Below, in pieces: positions 1 to 6,272 of a stretch of 12,490 bases of DNA; positions within the stretch are counted from its first letter, which is position 1; every line of letters begins with the position of its first letter. This stretch comes from Eubacterium sp. CAG:248. GTDB lineage: Bacteria; Bacillota; Clostridia; Lachnospirales; Lachnospiraceae. Both the position numbers and the translations under genes were made by a program. The stretch is from contig FR886199.1 in assembly GCA_000436475.1 (NCBI GenBank), positions 1-12,490 of the forward strand. Direction: 5' to 3'. The notes under the pieces were generated by a model, which worked only from the letters and a program-made list of their open reading frames with translations, did not search any database and was not told where the DNA came from.

Positions 1-60
1 GTTGCTCGCGTAAATTGAAGCTTCTGGCATCGCTGATGTGTGCACACCTGCTTTCCTCAT
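1..60 (-). other. Window-edge open frame, identity unknown
   Basis: Downstream of pyrB on the same strand, an ATG at 60 opens a frame that stays open for 20 codons to the window edge (it begins MRKAGVHTSAMP). No convincing ribosome site precedes the ATG. The peptide does not resemble the start of PyrI, the regulatory subunit that often follows this type of pyrB. All three minus-strand frames look protein-like only weakly, so this may be the edge of an intergenic repeat and not a gene. Too short to decide. Confidence 0.15.
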
Positions 61-100
61 ATATACTGTCGTCCGTATGTTGAAAATGTATGCTCAACAA

Positions 101-1042
101 CTATATAATTTTCTTCCCCGTCACCGGATCTGTTAATCCAAGAAGTGCCATTATAAGTGCCATTCTCACATATACACCATTCTGTACCTGTTCAAAATAT
201 GCAGCTCTTGGATCCTTATCAACATCCGCAGCTATTTCAGTTATTCTTGGGAGTGGGTGAAGTACTGGCATATCCTTAGGTGCTTTCTTTAACTTTTCCG
301 CATTAAGTATATAGCAATCACGTAATCTTATATATTCATCCTCACTAAAGAATCTTTCTTTCTGTACTCTCGTCATATAAAGTACATCAAGCTCTGGCAG
401 CACACTCTCTAACTGCCTTGATTCCTTATATACATCTGTGTTGTTATCAAGAACATCCTGTATCATATAATCAGGCATTTTAAGCTCTTGTGGAGATATG
501 AATATATATTTGTTTCCTTCATATCTTGAAAGGCTTTTCACAAGTGAATGTACTGTTCTTCCGAACTTAAGGTCTCCACACAAACCTACTGTAAGGTTAT
601 CAAGTCTTCCTTTTCTTGATTTTATAGTCATAAGATCTATCATAGTCTGTGTTGGATGGCTATGTCCTCCATCTCCGGCGTTGATAACAGGTATTCTCGA
701 ATAAAGTGATGCCAACATAGGTGCACCTTCTTTAGGATGTCTCATAGCTACAATATCTGCGTAGCAGCTTATTACACGGATTGTATCTTCAACCGTTTCT
801 CCCTTGTTAACACTTGATACATCAGCAGATGGAAAACCTATCACAGTACCACCAAGATTAAGCATGGCTGTCTCAAATGAAAGTCTCGTCCTTGTACTTG
901 GTTCATAGAATAATGTAGCTATCTTCTTTCCCTTAGCCACTTCACTATATGCTGGCATATTATCACGTATTCTTTCTGCCAGTGCAAGTATATCCCCTGT
1001 TTCCTCCACTGATAAATCCTTTGGGTCAATCAAATGTCTCAT
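101..1042 (-). CDS. pyrB: Aspartate carbamoyltransferase catalytic subunit
   Basis: Catalyses carbamoyl phosphate + L-aspartate to N-carbamoyl-aspartate, the committed step of pyrimidine synthesis, in the cytoplasm. The 313-residue protein aligns by eye along the whole E. coli PyrB chain. Visible motifs are STRTRLSFETA (carbamoyl-phosphate loop), the NKGET lysine loop, MRHPKEG, HPTQT, GDLKFGRTVHSL, YMTRVQKER and VLHPLPR, so the known substrate-contacting residues appear present. A longer frame starts at 1150 inside the purA stop, but the ATG at 1042 is preferred: GAGG lies 8 bases upstream and the protein then begins MRHLIDP, as family members do. It lies 104 bases downstream of purA on the same strand, so the two are probably co-transcribed. 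It is of the type that usually pairs with PyrI, but no pyrI is seen in the 100 bases left downstream. Confidence 0.95.
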   Translation of the reverse strand: MRHLIDPKDLSVEETGDILALAERIRDNMPAYSEVAKGKKIATLFYEPSTRTRLSFETAMLNLGGTVIGFPSADVSSVNKGETVEDTIRVISCYADIVAMRHPKEGAPMLASLYSRIPVINAGDGGHSHPTQTMIDLMTIKSRKGRLDNLTVGLCGDLKFGRTVHSLVKSLSRYEGNKYIFISPQELKMPDYMIQDVLDNNTDVYKESRQLESVLPELDVLYMTRVQKERFFSEDEYIRLRDCYILNAEKLKKAPKDMPVLHPLPRITEIAADVDKDPRAAYFEQVQNGVYVRMALIMALLGLTDPVTGKKII

Positions 1043-1146
1043 GTCATATTCCTCTTCTTTCATGCAGTTTATATGGTCAATATATTTATTATCATTTCTT
1101 ATTCCATTAATCTCGCAGCATTTTATTATAGATCCTGCATTAAGCA

Positions 1147-2439
1147 TCAATCCCTTAAAAGATATTCTTCTCTCTCTGCCCCGGTCGATACAAGATGTAT
1201 TTTATGACTGATAAGTTCCTCAAGCTTAAGAATATAATTTTTTGCATTTTCTGGAAGTTCATCCCAGCTTCTACAACCGGATATATCACACTTCCAGCCT
1301 GGAAGCTCTTCTATAACAGGCTCAGCCTTTTCTAACCTGCTGTCTGTTACGAAATCCTTAGTTATTGTTCCATCTATGCTATATGCTGTTATTATCGGTA
1401 TTGTATCAAAATCACTCAATACATCTAACTTTGTAAGCGCGATATCATCAACATTCTGACACATTATTCCATATCTGCTTGCAACTGCATCAAATGGACC
1501 GACTCTTCTTGGTCTACCCGTTGCTGCGCCATATTCTCCACCAGCTTTTCTTAACTCTTCCATCCAGCTTTCAGGCATAGCTTTTTCTGCTACGAATCCA
1601 CCTTCACCAACACATGTTGAATATGCTTTCATAACACCTACAACCTGTGAAACATTATATCCCATAAGGCCTGTACCCATAGGTATATATGCCGCAAGTG
1701 TATTAGAACTCGATGTATAAGGATATATGCCATAATCTATATCTCTCAATGCACCAAGCTGTGCCTCAAACAATATATTTTTTTTATCCTTTGCAGCATT
1801 TCTTAAAAGTGCTGAAGTATCGCATATATAATCCTTAAACATATGTGCCTGTGTCTTACACCACTCAAGAAGCTCATCATATGAAACTGGTGGCTGATGA
1901 TATATATTTTCAAGAATAAGATTCTTGCTCTCGACTATAACGGAAAGGCGGTGTCGTACTGATGGCTGGTCTATGTTAAGCAAATCTCCTATCCTAAGTG
2001 TTTTTTTCATATATTTGTCACCATATGCATAAGCAATTCCTCTTCTTGTTGAACCATATGCAGAGCCTGACTGTGACAATCTTTCCTCCTCTAACACATC
2101 CTGACGTACATGCATAGGCATACATATAGTTGCTTTATCCGATATCTTAAGATTATCTGGTGTTATTTTCACATTCATCTGCTGCATTATAGATATTTCG
2201 TGACGAAGATGATCCAGGTCTATAACCATGCCATTTCCGAGTACACACACTACATCTGGATGAAGGATTCCTGATGGCAGAAGATTAAGCACATACTTTC
2301 CTTCCTGGGTAACTACCGTATGTCCTGCATTATTTCCTCCCTGATAACGTACAACATAATTCGCTTTCGCACTCATAAGGTCTACTATACGTCCCTTACC
2401 TTCATCTCCCCAATTAATACCAACTACTGCTTTTAACAT
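1147..2439 (-). CDS. purA: Adenylosuccinate synthetase (divergent subgroup)
   Basis: Makes adenylosuccinate from IMP, aspartate and GTP, the first step from IMP to AMP. At 430 residues it has normal family length. The N-terminal loop NWGDEGKG carries the catalytic Asp (D12), and GGNNAGHT carries the catalytic His (H40). Also seen are LLPSGIL, ATGRPRRVGPFD (308-317), the guanine-contact TKLD (336-339) and a C-terminal STGAERE. Two segments depart from the E. coli pattern: FEGAQGT is FEAQLGA (224-230) and IGTTGRGIGPAY is YGSTRRGIAYAY (128-139). I believe this is a clostridial subgroup, not a damaged gene, because the fold motifs are all kept. The ATG at 2439 has AAGGAAGG 8 bases upstream. It is the first gene of a probable purA-pyrB unit and diverges from lysR, with its promoter at 2528-2556. 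Confidence 0.93.
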   Translation of the reverse strand: MLKAVVGINWGDEGKGRIVDLMSAKANYVVRYQGGNNAGHTVVTQEGKYVLNLLPSGILHPDVVCVLGNGMVIDLDHLRHEISIMQQMNVKITPDNLKISDKATICMPMHVRQDVLEEERLSQSGSAYGSTRRGIAYAYGDKYMKKTLRIGDLLNIDQPSVRHRLSVIVESKNLILENIYHQPPVSYDELLEWCKTQAHMFKDYICDTSALLRNAAKDKKNILFEAQLGALRDIDYGIYPYTSSSNTLAAYIPMGTGLMGYNVSQVVGVMKAYSTCVGEGGFVAEKAMPESWMEELRKAGGEYGAATGRPRRVGPFDAVASRYGIMCQNVDDIALTKLDVLSDFDTIPIITAYSIDGTITKDFVTDSRLEKAEPVIEELPGWKCDISGCRSWDELPENAKNYILKLEELISHKIHLVSTGAEREEYLLRD

Positions 2440-2527
2440 ACGTACTGCCTTCCTTTCATTTACATATTACCATTCAGAGCCATGTGGACTTCTTCCGGAA
2501 ATACTCTTGATTTTTCTTATCAAAAGC

Positions 2528-2556
2528 ATTATACTTTGCGTTGAATAAGATGTAAA
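2528..2556 (-). promoter_or_regulatory. Sigma-A type promoter of purA
   Basis: On the minus strand a -35 box TTTACA (2556-2551, 5 of 6 to TTGACA) is followed after exactly 17 bases by a perfect TATAAT (2533-2528). Transcription would start near 2521, giving a leader of about 80 bases before the purA ATG. The TATGAC/GTCATA repeat array lies immediately upstream, where an activator would bind. Confidence 0.7.
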
Positions 2557-2574
2557 ACATATATTTGATATGTC

Positions 2575-2693
2575 TGTCATATCATAATCATATGTTATCA
2601 TGTCACGACTGAAGGGCATTCTGTTATGACTTTTTATGACATCTGTTATGACATTTATCATGACATTACATAAATAATATGATGTGACTGTCA
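2575..2693. repeat. Phased TATGAC/GTCATAA repeat array, probable operator
   Basis: In plus orientation TGAC cores start at 2627, 2637, 2649, 2661 and 2685, spaced 10, 12, 12 and 24 bases, roughly one or two helical turns. An 11-mer TCTGTTATGAC is repeated exactly at 2620-2630 and 2642-2652. Inverted GTCA cores occur at 2576, 2602 and 2690. Read toward purA the unit is about ATGTCATAACAG. The array starts about 20 bases upstream of the purA -35 box, in the shared lysR/purA spacer. This suggests cooperative binding of a regulator, by position most likely the LysR-family protein. A 75-codon minus-strand frame crosses the array (2467-2694), but the repetitive DNA explains it better than a gene does. 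Confidence 0.6.
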
Positions 2694-2724
2694 AAAGTAA
2701 ATTTTGCCACTTACTGATGTATCA

Positions 2725-2758
2725 TGATTGCTACATTGCTATGCAATTCACACAATCA
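2725..2758. promoter_or_regulatory. Nested dyad, candidate LysR-type operator
   Basis: A perfect 13-base dyad ATTGC-TAT-GCAAT (2735-2747) is enclosed by a second inverted repeat TGATTG (2725-2730) / CAATCA (2753-2758). The inner dyad fits the loose T-N11-A form of LysR-family boxes. It lies about 50 bases upstream of the lysR -10 box, a position suited to autoregulation. Binding is inferred from position and symmetry only. Confidence 0.4.
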
Positions 2759-2793
2759 ATACATCATAATATTTCTAATACACATAATGAATC

Positions 2794-2799
2794 TATAAT
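2794..2799 (+). promoter_or_regulatory. Probable -10 box of lysR
   Basis: A perfect TATAAT lies 66 bases upstream of the lysR ATG. No good -35 box is present at the right distance (ATTTCT at 17 bases), which would suit a weak or regulated promoter. The start point would be near 2806, at the beginning of the 14-bp tandem repeats. Confidence 0.45.
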
Positions 2800-2802
2800 A
2801 AA

Positions 2803-2858
2803 ACATTTAGAATAAGACATTTAGAATAAGACATTTAAAATAAGATATTAAGAAAAGA
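2803..2858 (+). repeat. 14-bp tandem repeat in the lysR leader
   Basis: ACATTTAGAATAAG is present twice exactly (2803-2816, 2817-2830), once with one change (2831-2844), and then as a decayed copy running into the ribosome site AGAAAAGAGG. The repeats lie between the likely transcription start and the start codon of lysR, so a change in copy number would alter the 5' leader and not the protein. Confidence 0.75.
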
Positions 2859-2865
2859 GGCATAT

Positions 2866-3759
2866 ATGATAAGCTATGATTATTACAGGATATTTTATTA
2901 TGTTGCACAATATAAAAGCTTCACTAAGGCCGCAGAAATGCTTGATAATAACCAGCCTAATATAACACGCTGCATGAATAATCTTGAAAGTGAGATAGGC
3001 TGCAAGCTATTTGTACGTTCCAACAGGGGAATCACACTCACACCAGAAGGTGAACGATTATATGAACACGTTGCTGCCGGATGTGAGCAGTTTTCAGCTG
3101 GTGAATGTGAACTAGCCAAAGATAAAGGACTTGAACGTGGACTTATTAATATCGGTGCAAGTGAAACTGCACTCAGGCTTATATTATTAGACAGGCTTGA
3201 GACATTCCATGAAACTTATCCACACGTCAGATTAAAAATATCTAATCACTCATCTCCACAGGCTATAGCAGCCCTTGAAAACGGACTGGCTGATATTTCT
3301 GTTATCACTACGCCTGTAACTATACCTAAAAACTATCATAAGGAATCATTATATTCATTCAGGGAGCTTCTTATAGGTGGAACTAAATATGCAGACCTCG
3401 CATCAAAAATGCGAAGCCTGCACGACCTGAAAAATATTCCTTTTATATGTCTTGGAAATGATACCGCAACAAGAAACCTGTATATAGAATTCTTTCTTAA
3501 CCATCATCTTCAGTTTGCACCTGATATGGAGGCTGCAACAACTGACCAGGTTCTTCCTATGGTTGAACACAACCTTGGAATAGGATTTTATCCAGAAGAC
3601 CTGTGTGCTGCTTCTATCACCAGCGGTTCAATATGTCCTATAAGACTTGTGGAACCTCTTCCCGAGCGTGAAGTATGCCTTGTATGGGATAAAGGCAGAC
3701 CATTAAGCATAGCTGCAAAGAAGCTGATTGATACATTAAAACATTCCATACTCTTTTAA
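2866..3759 (+). CDS. LysR-family transcriptional regulator
   Basis: A DNA-binding regulator of 297 residues, the standard LysR length. The N-terminal winged helix-turn-helix covers about residues 1-60, with FTKAAEMLDNNQPNITRCMNN followed by LESEIGCKLFVR and the wing GITLTPEGERLY. The rest (about 88-295) is the two-lobed effector-binding domain: it opens LINIGASETA, has a hinge-like GLGIGFYPEDL region and ends with a typical helix. The ATG has GAGG 5 bases upstream. It is transcribed divergently from purA-pyrB across a repeat-rich spacer, the classic arrangement for a LysR regulator and its target, so control of purA-pyrB is a reasonable inference. The effector is unknown. Its last 24 bases overlap the convergent MGMT-fusion gene, and no terminator is visible between them. 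Confidence 0.9.
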   Translation: MISYDYYRIFYYVAQYKSFTKAAEMLDNNQPNITRCMNNLESEIGCKLFVRSNRGITLTPEGERLYEHVAAGCEQFSAGECELAKDKGLERGLINIGASETALRLILLDRLETFHETYPHVRLKISNHSSPQAIAALENGLADISVITTPVTIPKNYHKESLYSFRELLIGGTKYADLASKMRSLHDLKNIPFICLGNDTATRNLYIEFFLNHHLQFAPDMEAATTDQVLPMVEHNLGIGFYPEDLCAASITSGSICPIRLVEPLPEREVCLVWDKGRPLSIAAKKLIDTLKHSILF

Positions 3760-4359
3760 GTTGACTTTTCCATTAATAACTTCTATACCATCTGCCTTAA
3801 GAAGTTCCTCCTGCCTTTCTGCACCACCAAAGGCAAATGCACCAGACAGTTCACCCTTAGAGTTAACGACCCTGTAGCATGGTATGTTATCAGGGTCTGG
3901 ATTCTTATGAAGTGCATTACCTACTGCCCTTGCCATACCTTTATTTCCTGCCATCTGGGCTATCTGTCCATAAGTAGCAACACAGCCCTTTGGTATTTTT
4001 TTAACTGCCTCATATATCCTTTTAGATGAATTATAAGTAACAAGCTCATAGCTTTCCTTAATCATAGTCTTTATAGCATCATCTGGAACTGAACCATCAA
4101 GTATGATCGTATTCCAGTGTTCTTTATTCTGATGCCATCCTGGTATTACTGACTTAAATGCACTCCTCCAGTAATCTCTCCATTCAAGGTCTGCCTTTAC
4201 ATTTAAGTTTATATAACCATCCTTCTCATAAGTCCATAAAAATGCCTTTTTACTTCCTTTAACTCTGACAAGCTGCCAGTTAGCGTCGTGAAATGGTGCT
4301 TCTACATATGTATCTGGAAATGATAAACCATATTCAAGTGCTTCATCTCTGCTTTTCAT
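3736..4359 (-). CDS. MmcQ/YjbR - MGMT DNA-binding domain fusion
   Basis: A 207-residue two-domain protein. Residues 1 to about 107 match the MmcQ/YjbR (CyaY-like fold) family: an AFLWTYEKDGYINLNVKADLE-like strand region, then PGWHQNKEHWNTIILDGSV. Residues about 113-198 match the DNA-binding and active-site domain of O6-alkylguanine-DNA alkyltransferases, with VATYGQIAQMAG, the arginine-finger helix ARAVGNALHKNP and the active-site segment IPCYRVV. The acceptor Cys is present (C161), but the usual following His is Tyr. The N-terminal RNase-H-like domain of full Ogt/Ada is absent, as in alkyltransferase-like proteins, though those usually have Trp in place of Cys. It probably acts in alkyl-lesion repair or recognition. 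The ATG at 4359 is chosen over 4380 because AAGAGG lies 6 bases upstream. It follows lgt by 13 bases. Confidence 0.85.
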   Translation of the reverse strand: MKSRDEALEYGLSFPDTYVEAPFHDANWQLVRVKGSKKAFLWTYEKDGYINLNVKADLEWRDYWRSAFKSVIPGWHQNKEHWNTIILDGSVPDDAIKTMIKESYELVTYNSSKRIYEAVKKIPKGCVATYGQIAQMAGNKGMARAVGNALHKNPDPDNIPCYRVVNSKGELSGAFAFGGAERQEELLKADGIEVINGKVNLKEYGMF

Positions 4360-4372
4360 AACCTGCCTCTTT

Positions 4373-5167
4373 TCATACACTTCTGCTTTTCTTCTTCACA
4401 TTTAACACAAGAAGTCCTGCCCCACATATAACAAAGAAAATGGAAATAAACTGTGATGTCGATAAGAAGCCAATCTCCCCTCGATAATCATTTCTTAAAA
4501 ACTCTATAAGAAAACGTCCTATTCCATAAAACATCATATATATATATCCTATACCGCCTGCTGGAAGTGACCTGCTCTTTCCCTTATTCTTTGCAACCGT
4601 ATAACTGAAGCTGCCGGCTATTACAAGAAGAATAATCACATGGATAAAATCAGCACCTGCTGATATAAGCTGTGTTGGTATAAGCTTCACACCAGCTGGT
4701 GCCTGTGAACCTGCTGGAAACACAACACCAAAGAGGCTTTCTGTTTCTCTTCCATAACAGCAGCCTGCAAGAAAACATCCTATACGTCCAAAGCCCTGTG
4801 CCAGTGCTATTTCTGGCATAACCAGATCGAAATACTCAAGAAAATTAAGTTTCTTTATCCTGCAGTAAAACATACAGCACAACACACCAGCTATTATTCC
4901 ACCATACACAACAAAACCTGCTGAACCAAGTACAGCTTTAGGATTCTTAATAAATGTATCAAATTCAACTATGATATATAAAAGCTTGGCACCTAAAAAT
5001 CCACTTACGCCTGCTATTATAGTAATATCAATGATTGATTCTTCACGCAGACCAAGCTTCTTTGCCCTGTACTCTGCAAGCAGCATTGCCAGTATAAAGC
5101 CTATTCCTATCATAAGTCCATAACCATGTACCGTAAAGCTTCCTATACTAAATAAATCCGTCTTCAC
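4373..5167 (-). CDS. lgt: Prolipoprotein diacylglyceryl transferase-like membrane protein
   Basis: Lgt transfers diacylglycerol from phosphatidylglycerol to the lipobox Cys of prolipoproteins at the outer face of the cytoplasmic membrane. This 264-residue protein has about seven hydrophobic segments, the N-terminal HGYGLMIGIGF motif, PTQLISA and the C-terminal YGIGRFLIEFLRND. The family signature is altered: GRIGNFxNGExxG of E. coli reads GRIGCFLAGCCYG (127-139), with three cysteines and no Asn or Glu. The HGG segment is YGG (88-90). Similar Cys-type sequences are, to my knowledge, routinely annotated as Lgt, but the activity is less certain than the name suggests. The start is GTG with AAGGAGG 9 bases upstream. 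It lies between ykgJ and the MGMT fusion in one minus-strand group. Confidence 0.82.
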   Translation of the reverse strand: MKTDLFSIGSFTVHGYGLMIGIGFILAMLLAEYRAKKLGLREESIIDITIIAGVSGFLGAKLLYIIVEFDTFIKNPKAVLGSAGFVVYGGIIAGVLCCMFYCRIKKLNFLEYFDLVMPEIALAQGFGRIGCFLAGCCYGRETESLFGVVFPAGSQAPAGVKLIPTQLISAGADFIHVIILLVIAGSFSYTVAKNKGKSRSLPAGGIGYIYMMFYGIGRFLIEFLRNDYRGEIGFLSTSQFISIFFVICGAGLLVLNVKKKSRSV

Positions 5168-5252
5168 TCTTTTATTCCTCCTTATTTAAACAACAAAGCA
5201 CTCTCTTTATTAAAATACCCTTTTCTAATAAACTTCTTACTTTCCTTTTCTT

Positions 5253-5921
5253 TTACAAGCCAAACATAGTTTCTGAGCTTTCTATCCTTTCTGCCACCTC
5301 ATCATAAAATGTATCTTCCGACTTATAACCAGTTGTATAGAATGTTTTAAGATTATATATGTTAAGTGTTCTTATCTGTTCATCTGTTAAGCCTGCCATG
5401 GCTCTTTGTATTTTCTTAAGATACCTGTGCCACATTATTATATATTTGTTATACTTCTCTATATCTGATATTCCCAGCCATTTTTTCACCTTGATCTTTG
5501 TCAGATTATCCTTATTACACTCACCCTTCTGTAATATATAATGAAAATGCTCATCGTCCTCCCAGTATCTTCCAAGTGGGAACATGCGGCATATGCCGGG
5601 TCTGCAGCCATGTATACTGCATTTGTTATCCTCATTAAGAAAGGAACAGCCATCCGTGCTCTTTAACATTCTGATATTGGGAAGAATACATCCATCCACA
5701 ACATTAAGCTCTATATTATTATCTGAAAGCTGCTCAAATGTTTTTCCTGTTCCAACTGATAACATAAAACAATCATATGGATCTAACACTATTGTCTTTC
5801 CCATACCTATACAACATATCTTCTTACAATCCTTACAGTTATTCGTATCCGTTTTTACAAGATCATTCTCCGAATACAATCTTCCATCTGATATATCTTC
5901 TAACCCTACATTTCTAATCAT
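5253..5921 (-). CDS. YkgJ-family cysteine cluster protein
   Basis: A 222-residue soluble protein of the YkgJ/CxxCxxxCC family, thought to bind zinc or an iron-sulfur cluster; the biochemical role is unknown. Eleven cysteines are visible. They include the defining C29-x2-C32-x3-C36-C37 and the downstream set C78, C92, C101, C106 and C111 in GCSFLNEDNKCSIHGCRPGICRMFP-like sequence (CRPGICR at 106-112), then C135. The open frame extends to a GTG at 5975. That start would lie at or upstream of the predicted transcription start near 5972 and has no ribosome site. I therefore choose the ATG at 5921, giving an N-terminus MIRNVGLEDISDGRLY like its relatives, although its ribosome site is also poor. 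It is 85 bases upstream of lgt on the same strand. Confidence 0.8.
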   Translation of the reverse strand: MIRNVGLEDISDGRLYSENDLVKTDTNNCKDCKKICCIGMGKTIVLDPYDCFMLSVGTGKTFEQLSDNNIELNVVDGCILPNIRMLKSTDGCSFLNEDNKCSIHGCRPGICRMFPLGRYWEDDEHFHYILQKGECNKDNLTKIKVKKWLGISDIEKYNKYIIMWHRYLKKIQRAMAGLTDEQIRTLNIYNLKTFYTTGYKSEDTFYDEVAERIESSETMFGL

Positions 5922-5978
5922 ACTATATAAACCTATATAATCCTTTCTCTTCACGCAGACACAGAATGTCTTCACATC

Positions 5979-6007
5979 ATTATACTTTAAATATCAAATA
6001 ATGTCGA
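5979..6007 (-). promoter_or_regulatory. Sigma-A type promoter of ykgJ
   Basis: Minus-strand TCGACA (6007-6002, 5 of 6 to consensus), a 17-base spacer, then a perfect TATAAT (5984-5979). The predicted start near 5972 leaves a leader of about 50 bases to the ATG at 5921 and argues against the upstream GTG start. It probably drives ykgJ, and possibly lgt and the MGMT fusion by read-through. Confidence 0.65.
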
Positions 6008-6035
6008 TATACTCCAATCTTAAGTTTTCACAGTT

Positions 6036-6075
6036 TTATCCACAACCACATTATTACCCATTGTTATTATCAACA
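6036..6075 (+). promoter_or_regulatory. DnaA-box-like pair in divergent spacer
   Basis: TTATCCACA at 6036-6044 is a perfect consensus DnaA box. TTATCAACA at 6067-6075 differs by one base and is in the same orientation, 31 bases away. They lie between the ykgJ and sugar-kinase promoters in AT-rich DNA. There is no dnaA, dnaN, parA/B or other origin gene nearby, so an origin is unlikely; a DnaA-titration or regulatory site is possible. Confidence 0.4.
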
Positions 6076-6190
6076 GCTTTCAAATAATCAGTATTTTCGT
6101 ACCTGTTATTAACTATAGCCGTATATGGCTTAAATATAAAAGGCTATTACAAAATATAACAAAAAATACCAAACTTATTTTAAAAAGACA

Positions 6191-6230
6191 TTACTTTTTT
6201 ATCAAAATATGCTACAATACGTTACTGTAT
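6191..6230 (+). promoter_or_regulatory. Extended -10 promoter of the sugar kinase
   Basis: TGCTACAAT (6210-6218) is an extended -10 box, with a weak TTACTT (6191-6196) 16 bases upstream of TACAAT. The -10 box overlaps a short dyad ATAC-N6-GTAT (6217-6230), which could be a repressor site. The leader to the ATG at 6273 would be about 50 bases. Confidence 0.5.
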
Positions 6231-6272
6231 AGTATTATGATGCAAATGTATAAATAATGATTGGAGACAATG

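Noticed and set aside
75..101. Terminator after pyrB (TGTTGA / TCAACA hairpin)
   Set aside because: It has only a 6-bp AT-rich stem, a 10-base loop and no T-run on the minus strand.
1147..2439. PurZ-like enzyme for 2-aminoadenine DNA synthesis
   Set aside because: The catalytic Asp12 in GDEGKG is retained and there are no phage genes in the window, so ordinary PurA function is more likely.
2467..2694. 75-codon minus-strand frame upstream of purA
   Set aside because: It lies over the purA promoter and the repeat array, has a composition explained by the repeats and resembles no protein family.
5922..5975. GTG start extending YkgJ by 18 residues
   Set aside because: The predicted transcription start from a 17-base-spaced promoter falls at about 5972, no ribosome site is present, and relatives start at the internal Met.
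6000..6260. Chromosomal or plasmid origin at the DnaA-like boxes
   Set aside because: There are only two boxes and no dnaA, dnaN, rep or par gene nearby.
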